From: Opeltia flavorubescens
Taxonomy: Eukaryota; Ascomycota; Lecanoromycetes; Teloschistales; Teloschistaceae
Assembly (NCBI GenBank): GCA_000442125.1
Contig: KE546979.1
Span: 620,001 to 684,000 of the forward strand
Direction: 5' to 3'
DNA length: 64,000 nt
Under the pieces are notes generated by a model. The model made no database searches and was not told the DNA's origin. It saw only the letters and a list, made by a program, of their open reading frames with translations. Below are positions 10,177 through 21,325 of the stretch, piece after piece. A program made the position numbers and the translations under genes. Position 1 is the first letter of the stretch; the number at the start of each line of letters is the position of its first letter.

Positions 10177-11849
10177 ATGCGCGGTCTCTCCAAGGCGGCA
10201 GCTCTGCTGTCTTCGGTTTATGTTTCAGCGTCATTGGTCCCAGGCCCCCTTCCCTCAGAACCATGGAACTCTGCCGACTACGTTATCAAGTATAGTGAGT
10301 ACCTAAGAGCGATTCTCCAAGTAGCACAATCACAGGGAATCTCACACATGCCTCAGATGAATCCGAGGCATCCGTGGTCTTCCAAGTCTCTGAGCCCATT
10401 GCTCCTGGCTTTGCTATACCAGTAAGTTGTAGTCCTGATCGTCGGTATCTTTTCCTACTGAGGCCACGATAGCCCATCAAATTTCGTGTCGGATCTACAG
10501 CAGAACCTTGTGGTGACAGCAAGATTCGCTTGAACAGTCAGCTGTTGTCCACCGAATGGGATGACGCCCATGGACTCGGCAGCGACTTCCTCGAAGCCTT
10601 TCGCTTCCTTCCTAACATCTTCACAACATGGCACATTGACTGCCTTTATGAAGAAGGATCTTCCACCAGTGACAATTCCAATGCCAAAACTCCTATTCAG
10701 GTAGCGCGGTTTGGCATATATAACCACAATGAGGGTCGAACCGAAGCCGCTGGCTTTGCCGTTTCATTTCGATCTTCCGAGAAACCCGAAATTCTTCGAC
10801 TGGTCCCAGTATGGACCGAAGTCTCCGATGTCCTAGCCAATCCCGACATCTGGCGAACTCCTTCAATGTCCCTCCCTGCCGACTTGACAACACCAGTGGA
10901 GACTCAGCGCAACGCGGCTGATGCTACGCAATACACACACTCCGATCATAAACAGAAGAGCCTAAAAGCACATATCGAGCATCTACAAGATTATCTTGGC
11001 ACTACCTTCCAGAGAGCCCGTGCAACATTTCAGTCTTGGTGTTCCACGAGTAAACAGACCACTTTAGGAACTTCGCATAATGAACCTTCTGCTGTACAAC
11101 ATGACGTGATTACTACGCCGACGATCGAGACTACTGGCACAAATCCCCATGCCCTTCCCACTCGGTCTGCATCTCCAGAGCCAGCTTCTACCATCTCCGC
11201 ATCCGAGACTTCAGACTACACCAGCCTAAAGGTGTTTGGGCTTTTCCTTATTTTGTCTTCTCTCATCATCTGGGTCATACTCCGCCTTCGTGATCCTCGT
11301 CTTCGTGCTGACCGCGCCGCTCGCCGAGAAGAGCGCCGCAACAAACGACTTTACGCCAGAGCCGCTCGACAGCACAAATGGAAACGATGGTTCTGTAGCT
11401 GGCGCCATCGTAACCACCGCTGCACTCCGGCTTCCACCTGGGACGAAAAACAAGCACGTGTCTCGGAGCAGGAAAAAGTCCTCGAGGAACTCATGCAGGA
11501 GGATATCCGAAAACTTCGAAATACCCGAAGAGTCGTTAACAGTATCAATGCAGCTGAACAGGGGCGGAGTATCTATGTCTATGATAGCGATGACTCCAGG
11601 CGGAGGAGCCGCGAGACATTGCCAGGCTATGAAAGCGAGGGCACCCAGCCGCCGTCCTACGATCTGGACGTCAATGCCGAGATCACGAGAGTCGCGGATG
11701 GCTTTCGATATATTCCCGCTGACCGCGAGTATTCTCCGGACAGCAGTGTCATCTCGACAAGTCCTAGGACTAGCAGAGATGATAGGAGCAGTATATATGA
11801 GAAGGATATTGAGCCGTTGAACTTGGCTGCTACGGTCACCCAGGTGTGA
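10177..11849 (+). CDS. Unrecognised type I membrane protein
   Basis: Three exons, 10177-10294, 10357-10421 and 10473-11849, give 519 residues. The start shows a signal peptide (MRGLSKAAALLSSVYVSASL). A lumenal or extracellular region of about 300 residues contains a few Cys. One transmembrane helix (VFGLFLILSSLIIWVILRL) is followed at once by a very basic stretch rich in Arg, Lys and Trp (RRNKRLYARAARQHKWKRWF), then an acidic/Ser-rich cytosolic tail with PPSYDLD. The topology is therefore single-pass with the C-terminus in the cytosol. The overall architecture resembles many fungus-specific uncharacterised membrane proteins. I do not recognise a family and assign no function. Confidence 0.75.
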
Positions 11850-12249
11850 GATTCAGATGGTATAAATGACTCTGATTGGGATGCAGCCGATGGAATGCAC
11901 GATCTGTTTGAGTTTGCAAACTCTGCTTGTGGGGGTGTTTCTAGCACGCGATGGTATTGGGTGGGTTGCTTGATGTCTGTCTACATAATCTCTCCTGCGC
12001 AGCTTTTTTACGGTCTGGCAGCCCAGGAACCGTCATTTTTTGGTTTATAAATGTAAGATACTATATAGTTAAGCCTGTTAAGTCAATTCTGCGAGGTAGC
12101 AATCTTGTTGTCTGATTCGGCACTGATATTCTATAAGAACTGAAGTTTTCTAAAATTTCTATACGATAAATGGGGTATCTTAACAACGGTTGAAACAAGA
12201 ATTGAACAATGCTTTCCCTTTCCTTCCTCATCCGCGTACCCACACGTCG
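11850..12249. other. Convergent intergenic region
   Basis: It contains the 3' ends of the membrane-protein gene and the cPLA2-like gene. It is AT-rich (12000-12200). Nothing gene-like is seen. Confidence 0.5.
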
Positions 12250-14712
12250 TTACCGAAAGTGGTCCCCTTCCTTCTTCCACCTTCCCCTCCATCTCCTATC
12301 CAACACTCTCCTCTCTGTCTCCATCCTCCTCGCCTTCTTCCTCTCATACACGGCTCTAACAACCCTCTTGACCTTCTCCTCTCCCTCCCTAAAGTTCGCC
12401 CTTGCCAAGCTTACAACCTTCTCGATCTGTTCAGGCGTGTAGATGAAGTTCCACGTGGACATGAATTCAGAGGTGTTTGGGTCAACACCCCCAACGGATG
12501 GGTTGGGTAGGAAGGGGAAGTAAATGAGGGCGAGGCCGGCGTTGGGGGATGTGAGATGCCAATCGTCGTCTTCATTATTGGAAGAGGAGGTAGCTGTTGA
12601 TGGGCATTGGGACGAGGAGGTGAATAGGCGTTTGGAAGGTGGAGGCTCTTTGGTGGAGGTACGCTCAAGCGTTGTGCCGACCCAAATATTGCAGTATGTG
12701 AGGTCGGTGGATGGGTCTTTCGGACTCTGCTCATCGTCGTCCTGGTCTGTCTTCCCATCGCTAGACTGCGTAGTATTTGTTTCCTCAAGGAGGTTTTTCC
12801 TTTTCTCCTCCCTTGCATCTGCAATTTTACCCGCTGCTTGCTGGACACTTGCGGTTTCAGCAAAATCAAGCTCCTCTGCAGTCGTGGCCTTTGGCCTTTC
12901 GGCTTTCGGCCATCCAGCTCCTACAGGCCAGCCTTTAATACCCCGCTGTCGGGCGTAGCCATCTGCGACGGAGAGCCAATTCTCGGTCTTGATATCGGCC
13001 GAGGCATCAAAGGCGATGAGGATATCGACGTCTCGACCTGGTCTGAGCAGCGGGTAGATAGGCAGATTATTCGACATCCCTGCGTCTGCCAGCTCAAGAT
13101 GGTCCGACTTGAAGATGCTCCTCGCTGCAGTCGCTGGCAACTGGCCTTCCAGACCCAAGACGTAGTTGGGGATTGCGGCGGGTGAGATTGGATGGACTTT
13201 GATGAGTTCGTCATTCTTCTCTTCCAGCAGATCATCGATGCCTCCAAAACCGAACATGCCTTTGACAACCGGTCTAATCTCTTTGTAGTAGTGTGAGAGG
13301 GTGGCACAGAATGCAGAACCCCAGATGCCCATCAAGAAGGGTAGGCGCAATTCGGGAACACTGAGTCCATTGTTGCGTACGGTGCCAATGCCGTCCTGAA
13401 ACTGGCGTCCAACGCTCCAGGATGGGATCCCCGCTTCTAGCTCTTCAGACCACAATTCGTAAGGGGTGGACTCGAACCATTGAAACCATGCTTCTTCCTT
13501 CGCCTTGTCTTTCGTAGCTTGGGACGCTATTCCTGCGTCTTTCTCATTACCTGGCTTGTTCTCCTCAACTGGGATCTCGTGTCTTACTGCGGTGTAGATA
13601 GGGAGTGGATGAGCACCATCTTGGATGTATGTTTGTTGATTGGAAAGCTTAAGATTCCGGCTATCAACGCCGAGTTCACCACGTGGCACAAGCAACCTGG
13701 CCGCCAAAAGGATGCCATAGACGTCTACAAGGCCGAAGTCCGCTGTAGGGTCCCCTTTCACCTTCTCTACAATACCAGACAGTAGAAACTTATTGGTTGG
13801 AGCAGCAGTTAGTAATCCGAGAGCAGTCGGGGGGTAAGCGATGTGTGTTCCAATTCTTTTCTTTAGATGATGCAACAAAGTGCTGAAATCCTGTTTACCA
13901 ATCGTAGAATAGTATAGTGCCTGTGCCCAACAGCTTCCGCTCACGCCGGCGGTATATGTCACGCAGCCAAAAAGTCCAGCTTCCTGAGCCGAGAGGTATG
14001 ATGATGTTCCAGCGACCAGCGCTCTGAGACCTCCTCCTGATCCGCACATACCAATAGTCGGAACGTCCTCCGGGTCAATATCTTCTTCTGGTATACCCAA
14101 GTATTTGGCCAATGCTCGGGTAGTGTGTCTTCCCCGCTTCACTTTGAATATCTTTTCTTCTTCACACAGGTCCTTGCTTATCCTGACCTTGGCCAAGCGT
14201 GCAATCTCCGGATTTAGTATTGGATCCTGTGCCTCTTCCCATATTTCCTCAGCAAGACTACCAGGTGCCATTTCCAGCTCTCGCTGCAGCTTTGAGAAAT
14301 AGCCTGGCAGATCCATTGCCCAATCAGGGAGGAGAAAGTCGGCAATATCGTCACCAACCCTGGACCATTTAATAGCGTTCAGTGCAGCGCGTGCACTCGC
14401 GACCCTGTTCGATAGTGAAGCCCACGCGGAGCTGTGAGGATCCGCGTCGAAGAGGGGGATATCGTCGTCGCTTGACGATGTGGTACTGTCCGGAGTCTGC
14501 TCGGACAGCACACTTCTCTTTTCCCCATGTTTGTCGCTAGGAATCCTCTGCTGTGTAATAATATTCGACGTCTTAGGCCACTCCTTGCCATCACTGCTAT
14601 CATTCGCGTGAGGTTTCCTGTAGGCGAAAGCGCCGTAAGTAAGAGATCCTCCTAATAGTAATGGCAGCGCCCGACTATTAGACCATTGACTCGATATTAG
14701 TCGGCGGCTCAT
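12250..14712 (-). CDS. Cytosolic phospholipase A2-like (group IV) lipase
   Basis: A single uninterrupted exon encodes 820 residues. The cPLA2/lysophospholipase catalytic domain is clear: the oxyanion glycine loop GSGGGLRAL (about residue 222), the nucleophile elbow GVSGS (about 254) and the catalytic-Asp region DAGMSNNLPIYPLLRPGR (about 541). This family uses a Ser/Asp dyad to hydrolyse glycerophospholipid acyl chains. No C2 domain is visible. Instead the N-terminus is basic and hydrophobic (RALPLLLGGSLTYGAFAYR), which could be a mitochondrial signal or membrane anchor. A Ser/Asp-rich low-complexity region lies near residues 660-700. The start is the first Met of the open frame. It is transcribed divergently from EXO70. 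Confidence 0.88.
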   Translation of the reverse strand: MSRRLISSQWSNSRALPLLLGGSLTYGAFAYRKPHANDSSDGKEWPKTSNIITQQRIPSDKHGEKRSVLSEQTPDSTTSSSDDDIPLFDADPHSSAWASLSNRVASARAALNAIKWSRVGDDIADFLLPDWAMDLPGYFSKLQRELEMAPGSLAEEIWEEAQDPILNPEIARLAKVRISKDLCEEEKIFKVKRGRHTTRALAKYLGIPEEDIDPEDVPTIGMCGSGGGLRALVAGTSSYLSAQEAGLFGCVTYTAGVSGSCWAQALYYSTIGKQDFSTLLHHLKKRIGTHIAYPPTALGLLTAAPTNKFLLSGIVEKVKGDPTADFGLVDVYGILLAARLLVPRGELGVDSRNLKLSNQQTYIQDGAHPLPIYTAVRHEIPVEENKPGNEKDAGIASQATKDKAKEEAWFQWFESTPYELWSEELEAGIPSWSVGRQFQDGIGTVRNNGLSVPELRLPFLMGIWGSAFCATLSHYYKEIRPVVKGMFGFGGIDDLLEEKNDELIKVHPISPAAIPNYVLGLEGQLPATAARSIFKSDHLELADAGMSNNLPIYPLLRPGRDVDILIAFDASADIKTENWLSVADGYARQRGIKGWPVGAGWPKAERPKATTAEELDFAETASVQQAAGKIADAREEKRKNLLEETNTTQSSDGKTDQDDDEQSPKDPSTDLTYCNIWVGTTLERTSTKEPPPSKRLFTSSSQCPSTATSSSNNEDDDWHLTSPNAGLALIYFPFLPNPSVGGVDPNTSEFMSTWNFIYTPEQIEKVVSLARANFREGEEKVKRVVRAVYERKKARRMETERRVLDRRWRGRWKKEGDHFR

Positions 14713-15269
14713 GGTGCGCGAGTCGCTCGATCATTGAAGCACTCAAAGCTTGGATTCACTGACGCCGCTAACTTCCGCCTTGGAATTTCATCTTTCCCGC
14801 GTACCTGATCTACAGCGCTAGATCATTAGCTTCGGTTTCACATGCTTGAGCTTAAAGCTTAAAACCGACCTTATTTGTGACTTCATCTCATTGGATATCC
14901 AGGTCGGTATCATCATCTTCCATTCTTTGCTTATGCTTAATTTCAATTCTAAGGTTAAATTGCTGTCTCCTGCTTTACAGCCTTCTCCTGCCCGAAGATC
15001 TTCATTACTGAATCGTCATACCTGGAATTCGGTGGAAGAGAATCCTGAATCAAAAGATCAATATGTAGTTTATCCTCGATGGTAACCAGCGATAACGACC
15101 TCATCATCTCTTGTTGTAACGCGTTTCTTATTCGTAGGCAATTTTTTACTTCTCGTCCTCTTCGGAACTCATACTAGATTAGATCTCTGGAAGGAAATAT
15201 TGGAGCGGCTTATCAAAGCTCCAGAGAGTTCGGCTACATGGTCAAGCATTCTAGCTAGATCGCGCAATC
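14713..15269. promoter_or_regulatory. Divergent promoter region cPLA2-like/EXO70
   Basis: About 560 bp between opposed start codons has no supported coding sequence. The middle (14850-15150) is AT-rich. A 79-codon plus-strand ORF here lacks recognisable features. Confidence 0.5.
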
Positions 15270-17180
15270 ATGAAGACAAGTGATGCTGCTCATGCGGAGG
15301 AGAGTGCTGAAGTTGAAGTTTTGATCGCCGAAGCCGCTAAGTTTGATGGCATTTCGAAGCAGATCAAAGCCTCGTTGGGTAGACTGGAGGCTGGCAATCA
15401 GCTCGTCAGAAACGCCGCGAAGCCTGTGTACAGTAATACACAAGGTCTGCAGGTCATGAATGACAACATTGACAAGATACTCGATGCAATCGACAAGATG
15501 CTTGGACCGAGCGAGGATAAAGGACGAGAAGAGCGCATCATTCGAGTAGGTCCGGAACGTGTCGGCCTTCCTGATTATCTAGCGTCACTGAAGCGTATCG
15601 ACCGCGCTTTATCCCAGATGTCCTCCACCAACCTGAGAATTAACCAGCAAGCTATTGGTGATTTCAATGAGCTCTTGAGCGAAGGAAACAACCAATTACA
15701 AGCTCTGTTCCGGTCGACACTGGCAGATAACGTACAACCAATAGAGCCCTTACACTTCATAACTAAGAATCTCCCTTTCCCTGGATTACCACAGGAACAA
15801 GTCTCTAAGCTCGGTTCCATAGATTCATTTCTATCCTCCACTGCCGCAAGGAATGCCTCCTACAATTCACGAGAGTCGCCTTCGGTTCGCATATACGCAG
15901 AGATGCGAGGTGCATATTTGAGCGGTAGCCTACAGAATCTCTCGGCCGCCTCAATCAGCACAACGAAGCGAAAAGCTTCAGACGAAATCTACCGTCAAGG
16001 CACGAGTGGCATTGGCACCTACGCTAGCGGCGTTGAAGGAATCTTCTCTGCCGAATTCAATAACATATCAGCCATCTTCTCCCGGGACGATTGGGGTTTA
16101 GCTTTTGAAGCGACCTGCCGGAAGGCACTGGCTGAGTTTGCTAAGACTCTCCGCGAACTCAATATGCATATCAAGTCACATTTACCAACGGATTGCTTCC
16201 TCGCATATGAAATTGTGGAAATAGTAACCAATGTTGGATATCGGATTGACCAACTGAGCGGCCAACTGAAGCTACCCTTTGCCGATGCGCTCAAACCGGT
16301 CCGCGAGACCGCCAAATCTTCGCTTGCAGAACTCATTGAAGACGTTCGACGCCGAGTCTCGTCCATGCAGGTGCTACCCCAGGACGGATCAGCCATTCCC
16401 TTCACGTCCGAAATCATGACCCGACTACAAACAATGACTCTGTACCCGCAATCCCTCGCATCTGTCACGACCTCTCTGGGCGACGGCAACTGGCACTCAG
16501 CTACGCGTACAAACTCTACCTCCTCCGCTTCCCTTCCTTCCCTCAAATCCTTCGATGTTGGCGCCGACAGCAGTCAAATCTTAGCTCACTACATGATAGA
16601 CACTCTCGAAACACTCTTGGCATCCCTCGACGCCAAAGCCCGTGTGCTCCTGAAAAGTAAATCCGTATCCGGTGTCTTCGTAGCCAACAACGTTGCCGTC
16701 ATCGACCGCATGATCCGCTCCTCCGACATCTCCACCATTTTCGCCTCCTCGAGCACAGCTTCCACCAAGATCGACTCCTGGCGGAAGAAAGGCACATCAG
16801 CGTATCTTGAATCCTGGCGCGAACCCTGCTCCGCGCTCATGGATGTACAATACATCAGCCGTGGCCCTCGGCCACCATCCGGTAGCAACGGTCTTATAGA
16901 CTCCGCTGCCGTAATTAAACAAATGGGCAGCAAGGATAAGGACAGCATCAAAGAAAAATTCAAAAGTTTCAATACCAGCTTCGATGAGCTGAGCGCGAGG
17001 CATAAGAGCTTGCAGATGGAAAGAGATGTGAGGAGTTTGCTAGCGAGGGAAGTACAGGCGATGGTTGAGCCGCTATACGCGAGATTCTGGGATCGATATC
17101 ATGAGATTGATAAGGGAAAAGGCAAATATGTCAAGTACGACAAAGGGAGTTTGTCGGCGCAGCTTGCGGCTTTAGGGTGA
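15270..17180 (+). CDS. EXO70: Exocyst complex subunit Exo70
   Basis: A single exon encodes 636 residues. The N-terminal coiled region is typical of fungal Exo70 (AHAEESAEVEVL, then KQIKASLGRLEAGNQLV, then NIDKILDAIDKM). The rest is all-helical and ends with the conserved C-terminal helix block (EVQAMVEPLYARFWDRYHEIDKGKGKYVKYD). Exo70 and Sec3 anchor the exocyst on PI(4,5)P2 at the plasma membrane for tethering of secretory vesicles; the basic C-terminal lobe contacts lipid. Length is as expected. The start Met is close to the alignment start of the family and no upstream exon is needed. Confidence 0.92.
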   Translation: MKTSDAAHAEESAEVEVLIAEAAKFDGISKQIKASLGRLEAGNQLVRNAAKPVYSNTQGLQVMNDNIDKILDAIDKMLGPSEDKGREERIIRVGPERVGLPDYLASLKRIDRALSQMSSTNLRINQQAIGDFNELLSEGNNQLQALFRSTLADNVQPIEPLHFITKNLPFPGLPQEQVSKLGSIDSFLSSTAARNASYNSRESPSVRIYAEMRGAYLSGSLQNLSAASISTTKRKASDEIYRQGTSGIGTYASGVEGIFSAEFNNISAIFSRDDWGLAFEATCRKALAEFAKTLRELNMHIKSHLPTDCFLAYEIVEIVTNVGYRIDQLSGQLKLPFADALKPVRETAKSSLAELIEDVRRRVSSMQVLPQDGSAIPFTSEIMTRLQTMTLYPQSLASVTTSLGDGNWHSATRTNSTSSASLPSLKSFDVGADSSQILAHYMIDTLETLLASLDAKARVLLKSKSVSGVFVANNVAVIDRMIRSSDISTIFASSSTASTKIDSWRKKGTSAYLESWREPCSALMDVQYISRGPRPPSGSNGLIDSAAVIKQMGSKDKDSIKEKFKSFNTSFDELSARHKSLQMERDVRSLLAREVQAMVEPLYARFWDRYHEIDKGKGKYVKYDKGSLSAQLAALG

Positions 17181-18257
17181 TGGGTTGGATCTCTGGGGCA
17201 TATGGTTCTTTTTGGGCATGATTGAGAATTGATTCCGAGATTGGAAGAGGCAAGAAAATTCTGGGTATTTGGACGGATGGGGAAACGCATGCTGGGTATG
17301 TAGCCGATACCTCACGCTTGGATATGTGGATGACATCCATGAAAAAACCCAGTATGAGGGATTCGATGAGGCTGTCCTTTTGACGAGGAGCTTAAGTGAT
17401 CATGAAAAGAGGCATCAACTCACATGAGAGTAGTATCGACTATCAAAGCGGAAGTATCCGAGACGTCGAATTTTCCCCCTTCCGTAAGACCATTCCTTCC
17501 AGATCATCCTGCACATAATGGTTTATCCTCTTGCGGTCTTTCAGACCGAGCCATCGATATCCGAGCATTAAGTATGGGAAAGAAGAATGATTAGTCGACG
17601 TCGACCATTAGACGGAAGGACGGCGCTTTAATGCAGCGCAGGCAAACTAAAGATACTCGTGGTATGTTTGGTCAGTCTGTGAGCACGTACGATCTCTCAA
17701 AGGATCAGCAGAAAGGATGAAAGCAGAAGAATTATTAATCTATACTTCTGCTGCAAGATGATTATGCTGATTCTGGAGAATTCAATCAACGAGTCTATTG
17801 ACCACCATTTTTACTGTCCGTACATATTGTTACGGNTTCCCAAGGAGCAATGGATTCCGCACAATTTTGGTTTCTCCTTGATGAAGCGCGTTAATGGATT
17901 GATACCTGCTGTTCCTGTGCCCCAACCGATGCAGATGCAGATTGAGGCACGCTTTTGAAATGTACGCTAGTCGTTGAAGCAACCAATACTTCGAGCATGA
18001 AAGTAAAAAGCCATTCAGTTCCTGTGTTTCTAATACCTCTTCCTGTAATTCCTTTCTTTGTCCGGGCCCAATAAAAATACACTGCTCTCAAGTGATTCGT
18101 CCAAGCCAAAAGGCTGAATGTGCCAGAATCAAAAATTCGGAACAGCCCTATTTTTAGCCAGCAATGTGAGGGGAGCAAAATACATCGTCCGACAGCGAGA
18201 AGCGTGGTTCGAAAGCCAGGGAGTTGGATATCTGCCTAAATCCAAAGTATGTCCTGT
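17181..18257. other. Convergent intergenic region EXO70/uvsD (1.08 kb)
   Basis: No supported gene. ORFs of 60-95 codons on both strands have no domain or splice context. One ambiguous base (n) is at 17836. The region may simply be two long 3' UTRs. Confidence 0.5.
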
Positions 18258-20847
18258 TCATCTGCTTCGAGCAGTGGAGAAAGCCTCTCTTAGAGCCTCC
18301 GCCTCTTCTGGCGACGATAGATCTTCCAGCATCTCAAACGCACACTCGACAACATCATCCTCGATCTGTTCTTCAAAGAATACACCTTCACTGAGGGCCA
18401 GGCGCGTCAGTGCGATCAAATGCTTGTGCACACCCCCTGAGCCTGGTATTATTTTCAGTTTTTCCTGCATGTTGATCAGTTGTGGATGATCGGTCCTGAG
18501 ACGAAATAAGATCCGCGTCGCTTGATTCACAAGCTCTGCTCTTTTTTCATGGCCGTACTGGTAATCGTACAATGCATCTAATTCATCATTCATTACCCAT
18601 ACAAGTCGGCCGATCACATGCTGGCTAGTTGCTAAAGCAAGGCTGCTGTGCTTGTTCAGGCACATCTCCTCCATGAGCGAGAGGACAGCTAGACGGAGCT
18701 CGGCGATCTCTACATTACCATACGGTTCTTCGTCCTTCGCCGGTCTGGGTAATTCGATCAAAAGTCTGGATAGAAGATCGAGCAGATTCATCTCCGAGGG
18801 CTCTTGTTTGCCGTCGTTCGGAGGAACGATCATTGCGAATGTGTCCTTCAGCACGCTCTTTCGGAGTAATCCAAGGGTGACGTGCAACTCGTCAATGGGC
18901 TGGACCACTTTCAATATCATGGCAACAAAGTCAAATCTCATCCGACTCCAGAATCGCACAATGTTCTCCCGGCGCCCAGCACAGTCGGTGGCAATCGCCT
19001 TCAGCAATTCTAGGCAATCGATTGTATTGACATGAGCAAGGAATTTTGCTGGCTGCTGCCGGACTCGTGGAATCACATTGACATCGGCTGTGTGTTGTAT
19101 AACTTCAACAAGCGTATCGACTAGCAAAGGCGCTGTGGTGACTGGAGTGATGCATAGAATATATCGGGTCAAGTCTAGTAAAAGACGAACTGGTTTCCAC
19201 TACAAATTTCCAGGTTAGCTCTTTCAGTACATACATTGGCAACGGATCGGCTGTACATATTGTTCATCAACACACTGCTTCCACATTGAGATTATGACTT
19301 GAGCTAATGCTACCGGGAAATTGTCAATGTCACGTCTCACATTCAAACTTGCCATTTCGTCGAGGAAGATTGTCGAGAGAGCTGTATCCGGCTTCGATGG
19401 AAATGAGTGCCCAGACAAAGCTTCGAACGTACGCTGCTCTCTCGGACCCATACGGTGGTTCATAACATGCTGCGTGAACTGCTAGTGATCAGCCATCTGT
19501 CACCAGAGTGACTGCGTTTATTACGCACATTGAATCTGTCGTCTGCAGAAGCAAGCGGCGGGCGCACTGTCACTAATGACGGAGCATTATGCGCGCTGGT
19601 ACTGTTGTTATTGAAGCTTTGCCCTATTCCGTTACTATCAATGGCTATTGGCTCCAGCGCCTCGTTTGCCTGGCTTAGTTGTAAAGGCTTGACAGGGCTC
19701 GCCCCAGGAGGTTTACGCTTCCTTTTAGAGCCGGCTTTGGGTGTAGTGGCCTTCGACCGGTATGGTAGCTTTGAGGGCGAGATCGGCAGAATCTCATGAT
19801 TATCAAAGCCATCTCCAAGACTAGCGCTTTTGTTCTTCTTCGGAGTTGTTGGCAGAACTGTTCTCCTCGAGACCTCATTGATGACATTCCTTGCCGCACC
19901 ATCCTTGGCTTTGAAGGCTCTTTGAAGACTCTTGATTTGTTGGTTGCCTTCAGCAATATCATTTTGCAGGAACCCCTTCTCGGTAGCGATCTTCTGCTTC
20001 TCCGCAAGTGCCCGCTCCACCTCAAGCCGCTGTTTTGCAGACTCCTCTTGACGCAGCTTTTGCAATGCCTGAATCTTCGACTCAAAGATCTTCTCGGTCT
20101 TGCTTTGATTGGCGCGGACTATAGCAATTTCGCCGGACTTTGCCAGAGCAGCTTCTTCAGCGGCTTGCTTCTCTTTTGCTAGTTCATCTCTCTCACGTCG
20201 TAACTTTCCATCGTCAGACTTATTGCTTCGCGTGTAAAGAAATGAGCTCACAAGGTACGTACCTCTAGGATCTGTGCCTGCAAGACATCTAGATCAGGTT
20301 GTCTTTCGGTGCCAGCATCACCGTTCTGGGATGAATACTCGTCATCTTCTCTTGACTTCAGCTGAGAGCCGGGAGCAAAATTAGATTTTGGTGGTTTGGC
20401 TCTGACTTGTGGAAGGTCCAGGTTATGATGTGACGGGACGCTATATCTCTGTCTCCGCCAAAGCTCTCTCTGAGTGTTTTCGGCGAAGGGGATGTTGGCA
20501 GCCCTACTTGCCTGTATAGCATTGACGCCAGGCTCTTCTGCAGCATCGTAGATCTCTCCATCCAACATGTCATCGTCCAGATCGCCATAGTCTGACGATG
20601 GCTGTTGGGGGAAATCAAGACCCTCTTGTAGCACTAAATCTTCAGCAACAGAAAGGCGTCTCAAATCGCCAGCCAGTGGCGCCGAAGTCTTTTTCGGAGG
20701 TAGAGCAAGTGAAGGGCGGGAGGCATTATTCCCTCGAGGTGCCTGCTGGGTGGAGGTAATGGCATGTTCTTGGAGTCTATGGAAGGTATCATCGGGCAGC
20801 AAATCCAGGTCATCGTCTGAATATTCGCCGTCTCCGTCGACGTCCAT
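18258..20847 (-). CDS. uvsD: DNA-damage checkpoint protein Rad26/UvsD (ATRIP/Lcd1 homologue)
   Basis: Four exons, 20847-20263, 20218-19529, 19478-19257 and 19199-18258, give 812 residues. The N-terminus is acidic (MDVDGDGEYSDDDLDLLPDDTF), followed by a charged coiled coil (about 195-290: LRRERDELAKEKQAAEEAALA...LQNDIAEGNQQIKSLQRAF). A basic linker (GSKRKRKPPG) and a helical repeat-like C-terminus follow. ATRIP-type proteins bind RPA-coated ssDNA and recruit the ATR kinase. The last junction was placed at DEQY|WKPVRLLLD because it restores the family block. An alternative GTATGT donor and CCAG acceptor is also possible. Intron 1 is only 44 nt. Confidence 0.82.
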
Positions 20848-21325
20848 AGCACACGGTAAAGGCCTTCATCGAGGCCTGCGTTTGCCAACCCTTGACCCGC
20901 AGGGTATGGGGGGGTAATTCAACATCAAATTTCACGTGCAAATCATCTAAGCCCCACCTTTAAATTTGGTAACCGGGCTTGAATTACTCTAGCGCGACAG
21001 GGCTGACGGACGGGGCCGGAGCTTCTATTTCAGCTTATGCACTGACAGATTCTGTCTTTGGATATGACGTTGATTTAATCCAGCAAGAGGAGGTACTCAT
21101 GTTAACCGCGTAAGACGAGAAGACAGAGATCCACATGCCTGCCGTCCTTTGAAAGACTCCCTCAACCTATCCAAAGCTCCTTCAAGCCCGGGCCAAGCTT
21201 CCCCTCATTCAGCCCATCAGATTGAAGTTAGGCTTCACATTTTGTCGGAACATTGGTTCCCTCAAAGACACGCGAGACGGGACGTTAACGGACCCACGAT
21301 CCTAGTCCTAACATCAAGGGCGACC
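20848..21325. promoter_or_regulatory. Divergent promoter region uvsD/CDS1
   Basis: About 480 bp lie between opposed start codons. No coding sequence is supported. In-frame plus-strand sequence upstream of the CDS1 ATG is interrupted or unconserved. Confidence 0.45.

Noticed and set aside
12411-12869. 152-codon minus-strand ORF overlapping the cPLA2-like gene
   Set aside because: It is a frame shadow of the low-complexity part of that gene and has no domain.
13440-13500. T-loop-like GGTTCGAGTCC on the minus strand, suggesting a tRNA
   Set aside because: It encodes WFESTPYELW of the cPLA2-like protein, and no acceptor, D or anticodon arms can be folded around it.
18190-18250. GGTTCGAAAGCC box, tRNA-like
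   Set aside because: No matching acceptor stem or D-arm is found in either direction.
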